Shown: positions 20,772-29,254 of the stretch, in pieces
How positions within the stretch are numbered: position 1 is the stretch's first letter
Layout: each line of letters begins with the position of its first letter
The notes under the pieces: model-generated
Seen by the model: the letters and a program-made list of their open reading frames with translations, nothing else
Databases searched by the model: none
Told to the model about the DNA's origin: nothing
Source: Ruminococcus sp.
GTDB taxonomy: Bacteria; Bacillota; Clostridia; Oscillospirales; Ruminococcaceae
Direction of reading: 5' to 3'
Length of the DNA stretch: 64,000 nucleotides
Assembly (NCBI GenBank): GCA_015066665.1
Contig: SVNX01000001.1
Location: 1-64,000 of the forward strand
Made by a program: the position numbers and the translations under genes

Positions 20772-21842
20772 ATGCCCATGAAAAAAGCAATCCTCAGATA
20801 CACCGCCGCCCTTCTTATATTAACGGCACTGCCCGTTATTCCTGCCCTTGCATCGGGCGGCATTCGGGAGACCGGTGCTGCCGCAGCTGAACCGACCGGC
20901 CCCGCCGTCATCGTGCCGGAACCGCCTTCTGTGCCGCAGACAGCAAAGGCAAGCCCTGCATCCGTACCGCAGGAGGATGCCTATCTCGTACTGGATACGG
21001 CATCGGGGGAGGTGCTGACGGTGCCCGTGCGTGACTATCTCATCGGGGCACTCTGTGCGGAAATGCCGTTGTCCTTTGAATCGGAAGCCCTGAAAGCGCA
21101 GGTCGTTGCGGCACACACCTATGCAGCCCGTCAGGCGGCCATTGCCCGTGCCTATCCGGATGAGAGCCTGCAGGGGGCCGATTTTTCCAATGACAGCAGC
21201 CGTTATCAGGCCTATTATACAAACGAGCAGCTCCGTGAGGTGCTCGGCGACCGCTATGCCGATGGCTATGAAACCGCTGCGGCCGCCGTTGATGCGGTAT
21301 TGCCTGAGATCCTCACCTATGACAATCAGCCCATCATTGCGGCATTCCATGCGATGTGCAGCGGCCGGACGGAGGATTCGGCCCATGTCTGGGGGACACC
21401 CGTGGCCTATCTCACGGCCGTTGACAGTCCTGCCGATCCCGAAGCTCCTGCCTTTGAACAGGCGGTGACCTTTTCAGAGGATGAGGTGCGGGAAGCCCTC
21501 ACGGCAGTGCACACAGGTCTCATACTCGGCAGCGATCCGTCGGGATGGTTTGCAGAGGGCGAGCGGACGGACTCGGGGACGGTGCTGCATATGACAGTCG
21601 GGCGGAGCATCTTCACGGGGCAGGAACTGCGCAGTATTTTCGGACTGCGTTCGGCGGATTTCACGATTGATTATGCGGATGGGGAATTCAGCTTCACAAC
21701 CCGAGGGTATGGCCATGGGGTCGGCATGAGCCAGTACGGTGCCAATGCCATGGCACAGCAGGGCAGCACCTACGAGGAAATCCTCGCCCACTATTACCCC
21801 GGAACGGTGCTTGCGGATGCGGAGGTTTCCCCTGCTTCGTGA
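20772..21842 (+). CDS. SpoIID/LytB domain protein (stage II sporulation D-like)
   Basis: DYLIGALCAEMPLSFESEALKAQVVAAHTYAARQA and GYGHGVGMSQYGANAMAQQGSTYEEILAHYYPGT; RBS AAAGGAGG. Confidence 0.92.
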   Translation: MPMKKAILRYTAALLILTALPVIPALASGGIRETGAAAAEPTGPAVIVPEPPSVPQTAKASPASVPQEDAYLVLDTASGEVLTVPVRDYLIGALCAEMPLSFESEALKAQVVAAHTYAARQAAIARAYPDESLQGADFSNDSSRYQAYYTNEQLREVLGDRYADGYETAAAAVDAVLPEILTYDNQPIIAAFHAMCSGRTEDSAHVWGTPVAYLTAVDSPADPEAPAFEQAVTFSEDEVREALTAVHTGLILGSDPSGWFAEGERTDSGTVLHMTVGRSIFTGQELRSIFGLRSADFTIDYADGEFSFTTRGYGHGVGMSQYGANAMAQQGSTYEEILAHYYPGTVLADAEVSPAS

Positions 21843-21944
21843 TCCTCCGGAATCTCTGCACGGATGCAAATCCGGACGGACGCCGTGCCTTCCCCTCGGG
21901 GGGCGGGGCGAAAGTGAGGGCATGCCCCTGGAATAAAAAAATCC

Positions 21945-21973
21945 TTGCATTCCCGCAAAAGATGTGCTATAAT
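21945..21973 (+). promoter_or_regulatory. SigA-type promoter for the sulfhydrylase gene
   Basis: TTGCAT - 17 nt - TATAAT. Confidence 0.8.
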
Positions 21974-22022
21974 AAAATCACCCCCATAGATGGGGAATTA
22001 AATATGAAAGGAAGTCCGATCC

Positions 22023-23288
22023 ATGAAACTGGAAACCAAATGTCTTCATGAAGGCTATGAGCGTGCCAACGGTGCCCCCGGTGCACTGCCCATCGTCCAG
22101 AGTACAACCTATGTTTTTGACAGCACACAGCACATTGCTGATCTGTTTAATATGCCCACCGAGCACATGTATTCCCGCTTCTCCAATCCCACTGTGGATG
22201 CTGTGGAAAAGAAGATCGCTGCGCTCGAGGGCGGCGTTGGTGCAATGTGCACCTCCAGCGGCCAGGCTGCTTCCCTGCTCTCCATCCTGAACCTCTGCAA
22301 GGCCGGTGACAGCTTCATCGCCTGCTCTGCGATCTACGGCGGCACGGTGAATCTTTTTGCTGTGACTCTCAAGCGTTTCGGCATTGAGTGCATCTTTGTC
22401 GATCCCGAGGCAGATGATGAGACCCTGCAGGCGGCTGTCAAGCCCAACACCAGAGCCGTATTCGGCGAGACACTGGCCAACCCCGCACTGAATGTCTTTG
22501 ACATTGAGCGTTTTGCCAATTTTGCACACAGAAACAACATTCCGCTCATCATCGACAACACCTTCCCCACCCCGATCCTCTGCCGACCCTTTGAGTTCGG
22601 TGCGGATATCGTGGTACATTCCACGACAAAGTACATGGACGGCCATGCTGTTCAGGGCGGCGGTGTCATTGTTGACAGCGGTAATTTCGACTGGACAAAC
22701 GGCAATTTCCCCGAGTTCACAGAACCGGACGAGAGCTATCACGGTGTGGTATACACCCGTGAATTCGGTAAGATGGCCTATATCATCAAGGCAAGAATGC
22801 AGCTGATGCGTGACCTTGGCTGCTATCCGGCTGCAAATTCCGCATTCCTGCTGAATCTGGGTCTGGAGACACTGGCTGTCAGAATGGAGCGTTACAGCAG
22901 AAATGCGGAGACCGTTGCCAAGTTCCTGCAGAGCCGTGACGAAGTGGCTGCCATCAGCTATCCGGGTCTGGAGGGTGACAAGTACTATGAGCGTGCGCAG
23001 AAGTATCTGCCCAACGGCTGCAGCGGTGTCATCTCCTTCAACATCAAGGGCGGCCGTGATGTGGCAACAAAGTTCATGGATGCACTGAAGCTGGCATCCC
23101 GTGAGGTACATGTTGCGGACATCCGCACCTGTGTACTGCATCCGGCAAGCATGACACATCGTCAGCTGACGGATGAGCAGCTTGTGGCAGCTGGCATTGA
23201 TGCCGGCATGATCCGCTTCTCCGTTGGTCTGGAGAATGTGGAGGATATCATTGCGGATATCACACAGGCTTTTGAGGCATGTAAATAA
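22023..23288 (+). CDS. O-acetylhomoserine aminocarboxypropyltransferase/sulfhydrylase
   Basis: Cys/Met PLP enzyme: TKCLHEGYERANGAPGALPIVQSTTYVFDS...VVHSTTKYMDGHAVQGGGVIVD. Confidence 0.93.
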   Translation: MKLETKCLHEGYERANGAPGALPIVQSTTYVFDSTQHIADLFNMPTEHMYSRFSNPTVDAVEKKIAALEGGVGAMCTSSGQAASLLSILNLCKAGDSFIACSAIYGGTVNLFAVTLKRFGIECIFVDPEADDETLQAAVKPNTRAVFGETLANPALNVFDIERFANFAHRNNIPLIIDNTFPTPILCRPFEFGADIVVHSTTKYMDGHAVQGGGVIVDSGNFDWTNGNFPEFTEPDESYHGVVYTREFGKMAYIIKARMQLMRDLGCYPAANSAFLLNLGLETLAVRMERYSRNAETVAKFLQSRDEVAAISYPGLEGDKYYERAQKYLPNGCSGVISFNIKGGRDVATKFMDALKLASREVHVADIRTCVLHPASMTHRQLTDEQLVAAGIDAGMIRFSVGLENVEDIIADITQAFEACK

Positions 23289-23330
23289 GGGGGTTCCCCT
23301 GCAGTTTGCCCCACCCCCTGACCCCCTCAA
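23288..23330 (+). repeat. GC-rich element, truncated copy I
   Basis: GGGGttCCCC then TTTGCCCCACCCCCTGACCCCCTC, no second half. Confidence 0.6.
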
Positions 23331-23370
23331 AACCCCGATTATCTGTTGGGGGTATTAGTATGAAATCAAA

Positions 23371-23395
23371 AAAGCACCCTATCAGGGTGCTTTTT
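23371..23395 (+). terminator. Rho-independent terminator
   Basis: AAAGCACCCTatcAGGGTGCTTTTT. Confidence 0.85.
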
Positions 23396-23527
23396 GTGTT
23401 CTGTTCGTGGGAATGCTGCGATTTGGCTCAGCTTTCAGCCATCGTCCGTGAAAACAAGCAAGTCTGTCTGCGGACGGACACAGCATTGCTCCCAAGCAAC
23501 GTGAGGCGCTGCTCCATTCAGCGAGGG

Positions 23528-23634
23528 TAAGGGGGCGAGCGAAGCGTTGCCCCCTTTGCAGGCTGCGGGGGCGCAGCCCCCGCTCAATTTCCCTCTCCCC
23601 GAGGGGAGGGGGTCAGGGGGTGGGGTCAGCTCCC
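23528..23634 (-). repeat. GC-rich modular hairpin element, copy J
   Basis: GGGGC..GCCCC; GGGGGCgcaGCCCCC; CCCTCTCCCCgaGGGGAGGG..GTCAGGGGGTGGGG. Confidence 0.8.
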
Positions 23635-23635
23635 C

Positions 23636-25570
23636 TTATGAAATACTATAGCTCACAGTGTTGCTGATCGGGACATACTGTCCGGAAACATAGGCCGTCA
23701 GGCAGATCTCATATTTGCCGGGATTGTCTCCGAAATACTGGTAGCTGTATTCATTCTCAGCATTGCGGTGCAGTACCTCTTCCCCATTGTAGAACACCAT
23801 CCAGCCAAGATTTTCATATCCCTCCACCTCGGGACGGGTGACGGTGTGATCGGGGGCAATTGTGATCGTGACCGGATCGTCAATCACAATCCTGCTCTTT
23901 TCCTTCTCATTCCACGACAGGAACGGGAACGGCTCGCCGTTCACCACAACATCCGCCTCACAATCACGGATGGTGCAGCTTGCCTCATACCCCAGCAGTG
24001 AACCGGCATTTCCGCCGCTTACGCCGCCATGGGCAGAACAGTCCTCATACAGACCGCCGATCGCCTGACCGGCAAGAATGCCCGTATTGCTTCCGCCGAT
24101 GACTGTTGCATCCTCAAAGTGAAGACTGCGTACCGCACAGCCCGTCTCCCAGCCAATGAAGCCGGTATCGGACTGTTCCGTGCAGATATACATATCGCTG
24201 ATGGTATGGCCGTTGCCATTCACAGTGCAAGTGAACGGGAAGCGGCTGTCAAGCCCCGCAGACCAGCCCATCGGTGCCCATTCATAGAGGGCAAGACTGA
24301 TGTCGTTTTCCAGCTCCATCTGACAGTACTGACCGTCCAGCTGGGTGTTGACGTAATAATTGAAGCTTGCAAGCTCCTCGGGCGTGCTGACATAGAAGAT
24401 CCCCTGTGCGACCGATCTGCGGATATATTCTTCATCCGCAAGAAGCGGAATGTCGCCGGTCTCACAATGCTGCATCCAGCCGTATTTATCGGGATAGGCC
24501 TCAAACAGACTTGCTTTTTCCGTCTCGAGACGATGGCTCCTCATCTCATAATGCCGCTCGTCATAGAATATGTGAACGGCTTCCTCTGCCGTTCCTTTTT
24601 CCGCATCGTACAGATACAGCGTACGGTATTCGGGTTCAGCCGGATCATCTGCCACAGCACGGTATTTTGTACCGTCATCCAGTGTCAGACGCACGCCGAG
24701 CCAGTCCTCACCATAAGCGGCGGTGAAGGTACGGTTCTCACCGTTGATCACAGCGGTACCGTCCTCATTCAGCACCCAGACCTCGTCAAGATTCCCGGTG
24801 TTGTACCATGTTCCGGCCAGATCCTTCAGTGCCTGTGCGGCCAGAGCTGCACTGCCGGGACGATGGAGCACGGTGGTTTCCTGTCCGCTATAGGCATTGT
24901 ACATGGTGAGGGTGTCATCCACAATGCGGATGGCGATTTCGGAATTATCCTCATTGATGCCGTCGATCAGTTCCCCCTGCATAACGAGGATGATGCGGGC
25001 ACCATCCCAGACATAGCTCAGGCCCTCATCCTCCATTTCATAGCCATCGAAATACAGCTCGAGGGTGGTGGAGCCGAACTGATAGCGCATTTCGGCACCG
25101 TAATAATGCTCGACCCATGCACCGATCAGTTTTTTCTGGATATCGTTGAGATAGCTTTTGCCCTGTGCGGAATCAATGCGCACGGCGGTGATGGCTTCAT
25201 CCCCTTCTCCGATCTGAATGGTATCGGCATCGAGGGCGGTGATGCTGATCTTGGATTTTCTGCCGTCGATGAGTGCGGTACCGTCTTCGAAGGTCATTTC
25301 CTGCCCTTCCATGTTCTGGTATTCGTACAGGATGCCCTCTTCATAGCGCATGACAAAGCCATGCTTGTCGATCCATTCGTCCTGCATGAAATCGCTGTCG
25401 ACAGTAAGGGATTCGGCAGAATCTTCGGTTTTGTCCTCAGAGGCGGGGATGGTTTCTGTCGGGATGTCCTCCACACGCACCTGATTGACAGTAAAAAGTG
25501 CACTGAGGCAGCCCGTCATGGAGAGCATGAGTGTGAGTGCGCCGGCAAGCGCAAGGATGGATTTTTTCAT
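23636..25570 (-). CDS. Lipoprotein with GLUG-like repeat region, hypothetical
   Basis: MKKSILALAGALTLMLSMTGCLSA signal/lipobox; NGNGHTISDMYI...GSNTGILAGQAIGG...GNAGSLLGY GLUG-like motifs. Confidence 0.75.
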   Translation of the reverse strand: MKKSILALAGALTLMLSMTGCLSALFTVNQVRVEDIPTETIPASEDKTEDSAESLTVDSDFMQDEWIDKHGFVMRYEEGILYEYQNMEGQEMTFEDGTALIDGRKSKISITALDADTIQIGEGDEAITAVRIDSAQGKSYLNDIQKKLIGAWVEHYYGAEMRYQFGSTTLELYFDGYEMEDEGLSYVWDGARIILVMQGELIDGINEDNSEIAIRIVDDTLTMYNAYSGQETTVLHRPGSAALAAQALKDLAGTWYNTGNLDEVWVLNEDGTAVINGENRTFTAAYGEDWLGVRLTLDDGTKYRAVADDPAEPEYRTLYLYDAEKGTAEEAVHIFYDERHYEMRSHRLETEKASLFEAYPDKYGWMQHCETGDIPLLADEEYIRRSVAQGIFYVSTPEELASFNYYVNTQLDGQYCQMELENDISLALYEWAPMGWSAGLDSRFPFTCTVNGNGHTISDMYICTEQSDTGFIGWETGCAVRSLHFEDATVIGGSNTGILAGQAIGGLYEDCSAHGGVSGGNAGSLLGYEASCTIRDCEADVVVNGEPFPFLSWNEKEKSRIVIDDPVTITIAPDHTVTRPEVEGYENLGWMVFYNGEEVLHRNAENEYSYQYFGDNPGKYEICLTAYVSGQYVPISNTVSYSIS

Positions 25571-25629
25571 AGGTACACCTCCTGTAATGTCATCAACAAT
25601 GTCATCAACTTTAGGAAAGTTTTGCAAAG

Positions 25630-25742
25630 ATTGCCCCTCACCCCCCTACCCCCCTCTCCCCAAGGGGGAGAGGGGGGAGTTAAGGCGGGGGCTGCGCCCC
25701 CGCCACCCGCCAAGGGGGCAACGCTTCGCTCGCCCCCTTTGA
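25630..25742 (+). repeat. GC-rich modular hairpin element, copy K
   Basis: CCCCCCTCTCCCCaaGGGGGAGAGGGGGG; GGGGGCtgcGCCCCC; AAGGGGGCaacgcttcgctcGCCCCCTT. Confidence 0.85.
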
Positions 25743-25743
25743 T

Positions 25744-25991
25744 CCCCGCTGGGGGCAATAGAACCCCGCTGAGGGCAATGGAACCCACTGGGGGCTATGG
25801 AACCCGCCGGGGGCTATGGAACCCGTTGGGGGCTATGGAACCCGTTGGGGGCTATGGAACCCCGCTGGGGGCAATAGAACCCCGCCGGGGGCAATGGAAC
25901 CCGCCGTGGGCAATGGAACCCACTGGGGGCAATAGAACCCGCCGGGGGCAATAGAACCCACCGGGGGCAATGGAAGCCGCCAGGGGCTATG
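25744..25991. repeat. Tandem minisatellite, about 12-13 units of 19-20 bp
   Basis: Unit CCC(C)GCYGGGGGCWATRGAA repeated head-to-tail directly after copy K. Confidence 0.93.
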
Positions 25992-26187
25992 CTCGTCCCC
26001 TTTACCCCGCTGAATGAAGGGAATGGGGGAGCCTCCTCGACTTACATAGGGCTCCGCTGTACTTGCTGTGCCCCTCAGAAGCCATGGCGCTCTGCTTGCA
26101 AGCGCCATGCGATTCCTGAAACCTTATCGCAATGTGGGAGCTTCCGTTCACAATTGCACTCCCCTGACGCGGGTAACAGCGCAGACG

Positions 26188-26275
26188 CTGCGCCCCCCAT
26201 TGGGGTGCCGGGGCGAAGCCCCGGCCTAAAAAGCCCCTCCCCCTGGGGGGAGGGGTTTGGGGTGGGGGGAAAAGG
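26188..26275 (-). repeat. GC-rich modular hairpin element, copy L
   Basis: CCGGGGCgaaGCCCCGG; CCCCTCCCCCtgGGGGGAGGGG; TTTGGGGTGGGGG. Confidence 0.75.
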
Positions 26276-26298
26276 CTGAGGAACGAGGGGTTACCTCC

Positions 26299-27669
26299 TC
26301 AGATTCTGTCCTTCATGGCAACATAATCCATGGGGTCAACGATCGACTTGTATGCCGGACGGATGATCTTATTGGAATTGATCAGCTCCTCAAGACGGTG
26401 TGCCGACCAGCCGGCGATTCTTGCAATCGCAAAAATCGGAGTATACAGCTCGGACGGCAGTCCCAGCATACGATATACAAAGCCGCTGTAGAAATCGACA
26501 TTGGCGCACACGCCCTTATAAATACGGCGTTCCTCACCGATTACTTCCGCAGCGAGTCTTTCTACACGGTCATACAGTGCAAATTCAGCTTCCCTGCCCT
26601 TTTCCACGGAGAGCTTCTGTACAAAGCCCTTGAACACGCGTGCTCTCGGGTCGGAAATCGAGTATACGGCATGTCCCATGCCATAAATCAGACCGGCACG
26701 GTCGAAGGCTTCCTTATGCAGCAGGCTGCGCAGATAGGCACGGAGCGCATCCTCATCCTCCCAATCGGTCACATGGGCCATCAGATCGTCAAACATCTGG
26801 ACAACCTTGATGTTCGCACCGCCGTGCTTCGGGCCCTTCAGTGAGCCGAGTGCAGCGGCAATTGCCGAATAGGTATCCGTACCGGAGGACGATACCACAC
26901 GCACGGTGAAGGTGGAGTTATTGCCGCCGCCATGCTCGGCATGGAGCACGAGGGCAAGGTCGAGCAGACGAGCCTCGAGGGCGGTGAACTTGCCGTCCTC
27001 ACGCAGCATGTACAGCAGATTTTCCGCAAGGGACAGATCTGCACGGGGCTGGTGGAGGATCAGATTCTCACCGGCCTTGAAATTATAGGCCTGATAGCCA
27101 TAGACAGAGATCAGCGGGAACAGGCTGATCAGGGACATGCACTGACGCAGCACGTTCGGGATGGAAATGTCATTGGCTCTGTTATCATAGGAATAGAGCG
27201 TCAGCACACATTTTGCAAGGGTGTTCATCATATTGTCGCTGGGCGCTTTCATGATGACATCGCGTGTGAAGACAGCGGGAAGGAAGCGCATCTCAGCGAG
27301 AAGCTTTGTGAATTCATCCAGCTCAGCCTTTGTGGGAAGCTTGCCGAACAGGAGAAGATAGGTGGTTTCCTCAAATCCGAGACGATCATCGGCGATGAAT
27401 CCGGCCACCAGATCCTCAACATCGACGCCTCGATAATAGAGCTTGCCGTCACAGGGGACGCTGACGCCGTCCACTTCCTTGGAAGCACAGACATTGCCGA
27501 TGTTGGTCAGTCCTGCCAGAACGCCCTTGCCGTTGAGGTCACGCAGACCACGTTTGACATCATATTTTGTATACAGTTCGGGGTTGATAGGAGAATCCCT
27601 GCGGCAAAGCTCTGCCAGCTCCGGGATCAGCGGAAGAGATGTGAGTTCAGAGTAGTCATAACGTGCCAT
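26299..27669 (-). CDS. Citrate synthase (paralogue 2)
   Basis: HAEHGGGNNSTFTVRVVSSSGTDTYSA, GMGHAVYSISDPRA, CANVDFYSGFVYRML. Confidence 0.93.
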   Translation of the reverse strand: MARYDYSELTSLPLIPELAELCRRDSPINPELYTKYDVKRGLRDLNGKGVLAGLTNIGNVCASKEVDGVSVPCDGKLYYRGVDVEDLVAGFIADDRLGFEETTYLLLFGKLPTKAELDEFTKLLAEMRFLPAVFTRDVIMKAPSDNMMNTLAKCVLTLYSYDNRANDISIPNVLRQCMSLISLFPLISVYGYQAYNFKAGENLILHQPRADLSLAENLLYMLREDGKFTALEARLLDLALVLHAEHGGGNNSTFTVRVVSSSGTDTYSAIAAALGSLKGPKHGGANIKVVQMFDDLMAHVTDWEDEDALRAYLRSLLHKEAFDRAGLIYGMGHAVYSISDPRARVFKGFVQKLSVEKGREAEFALYDRVERLAAEVIGEERRIYKGVCANVDFYSGFVYRMLGLPSELYTPIFAIARIAGWSAHRLEELINSNKIIRPAYKSIVDPMDYVAMKDRI

Positions 27670-27849
27670 ATGATCGTTCCTTTCATTTTTAAATCGTGCC
27701 GCATCAAAGTTCTTGTCAGAAATCGAACAGAATGGAAGAATTTTTTCCATGCGGCTGCTGTTTAGTATATTAAATCATTATAACACAAAACAGCAATAAA
27801 GTCAACAAAAACGCAAAAAAAGTTTTTTTAAATTTATGCAAAATACCCC

Positions 27850-27878
27850 TTTACAAAGCAGTGAAACTATGATATAAT
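27850..27878 (+). promoter_or_regulatory. SigA-type promoter for tRNA-Pro
   Basis: TTTACA - 17 nt - TATAAT. Confidence 0.8.
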
Positions 27879-27890
27879 TGAATACGGTAT

Positions 27891-27967
27891 CGAGGTGTGG
27901 CTCAGTTTGGTAGAGCACTACGTTCGGGACGTAGGGGCCGCAGGTTCAAATCCTGTCACCTCGACCA
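27891..27967 (+). tRNA. tRNA-Pro(CGG), CCA encoded
   Basis: CGAGGTG/CACCTCG acceptor, CTACG-TTCGGGA-CGTAG anticodon arm, GCAGG-TTCAAAT-CCTGT T-arm, ACCA. Confidence 0.93.
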
Positions 27968-27996
27968 GCACAGCTTCTGTGCCGTTAGACGCATTT

Positions 27997-28030
27997 GAAA
28001 GTCTTCCTTTTAGGAAGGCTTTCATTTTTG
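27997..28030 (+). terminator. Terminator after tRNA-Pro
   Basis: GAAAGtCTTCC tttta GGAAGgCTTTC then ATTTTT. Confidence 0.7.
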
Positions 28031-28292
28031 CGGAACAGTGCGGTTTGCCGCATGACGCTTGCTACGCAGAGCGTCATAGCTATTGGGAGTTTTAGAACTG
28101 AAAAGCATGTCATCTATTTTGTCACACCTTGACATCTAAAGAGCCTGTATTTCGTAAAAAAACGGAATGCAGGCTTTTTGTGCTGCATCATATGTAATCA
28201 ACGTCAGCGTGCAGAAAATACCGAACAATGCTTTTACGTATTTTCCGGATGTGACAGATTGTAATTTATCATTATGATTATGGAGGTACGGT

Positions 28293-28997
28293 TTGAAAGT
28301 ACATTTTGGAAAATACAAATATCTGTGGATCGGCGGCATCATGGGAATTGCCCAGCAGCTTCTCGGACGATTGGACTATTATTTATATAAAGGACATGAT
28401 ATTTTTAGTTTTTCCGCTGTGATGGGCGGTTTATCGCTGTATGCATTCATCATTCTGTTTGTGATCAAAAGAGAAGTACCGGAAAAACAAAATTTCAAGG
28501 ATCTTTTCCTTTTCTTCTTAGGGTTGGATTTCTTCTATTATCTATATGTTTTTGCCGGTGAACTTGTATTGTATTTGACCATTGATACCCGCTTGCATGA
28601 AACGCTCTATTATTTCCAGCACTCAACCAGTGAAATTGTTGATTTTATCAAATGGACTTCCATTGGTACAGCGGCAGGAATATGGGCATATTTTGCCGCC
28701 AAAGCCAGAAACAGGAATCAAAAAGTACTCCATTATCTGATGATCGCACCTTTGTTCGCAGTGATTGCGTTGGAACTTGTATCTTTCTTAATTGGCATGT
28801 ATCACTACATAATTCAGGAATACAATCGTGTACATGGCATCATGAATACGCCGGGTATTTCTTATGGATGTCCAATTTCGGAAGTGCCTACCACTTTGAT
28901 TTTGCTCGCCATGAGTGTCCATCTGTATTTTTTCAAGAAAACGCCCTCCCGCAAGAAAGCTGATCGCACTGAACCGAATTCGGATGAATGTCATTGA
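28293..28997 (+). CDS. Polytopic membrane protein, hypothetical (TTG start)
   Basis: Several hydrophobic segments; GGAGG upstream of TTG start; terminator follows. Confidence 0.7.
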   Translation: MKVHFGKYKYLWIGGIMGIAQQLLGRLDYYLYKGHDIFSFSAVMGGLSLYAFIILFVIKREVPEKQNFKDLFLFFLGLDFFYYLYVFAGELVLYLTIDTRLHETLYYFQHSTSEIVDFIKWTSIGTAAGIWAYFAAKARNRNQKVLHYLMIAPLFAVIALELVSFLIGMYHYIIQEYNRVHGIMNTPGISYGCPISEVPTTLILLAMSVHLYFFKKTPSRKKADRTEPNSDECH

Positions 28998-29006
28998 TTA
29001 TCCACG

Positions 29007-29040
29007 CAAAAACCTCTGTGATGGGTCACAGAGGTTTTTC
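29007..29040 (+). terminator. Rho-independent terminator
   Basis: AAAAACCTCTGTG..CACAGAGGTTTTT. Confidence 0.85.
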
Positions 29041-29087
29041 AGGATATGACCCAAGCGGCATTGCATACGCATATCACAAGCTCTGCA

Positions 29088-29119
29088 AAGCTCCCGAGTG
29101 ATCGGGAGCTTTCTTTTTT
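29088..29119 (+). terminator. Second terminator-like hairpin
   Basis: AAAGCTCCCGA gtga TCGGGAGCTTT CTTTTTT. Confidence 0.7.
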
Positions 29120-29254
29120 ATGGTAAATTTCCCTTTCCGCATAACTTCTGACGACAACACGCTTCAAACTCTCCTCCCTTCCCTCAGTGAGGCTGGGGAG
29201 CGCATAGGACAATTCCTCCGCTGCATATCATGCATCAGCGAAAGGAGTGATCCT

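Noticed and set aside
24029-25954. 641-aa ORF antisense to the GLUG-like lipoprotein, running into the minisatellite
   Set aside because: Opposite a gene with a good signal peptide; C-terminal part is translated repeat.
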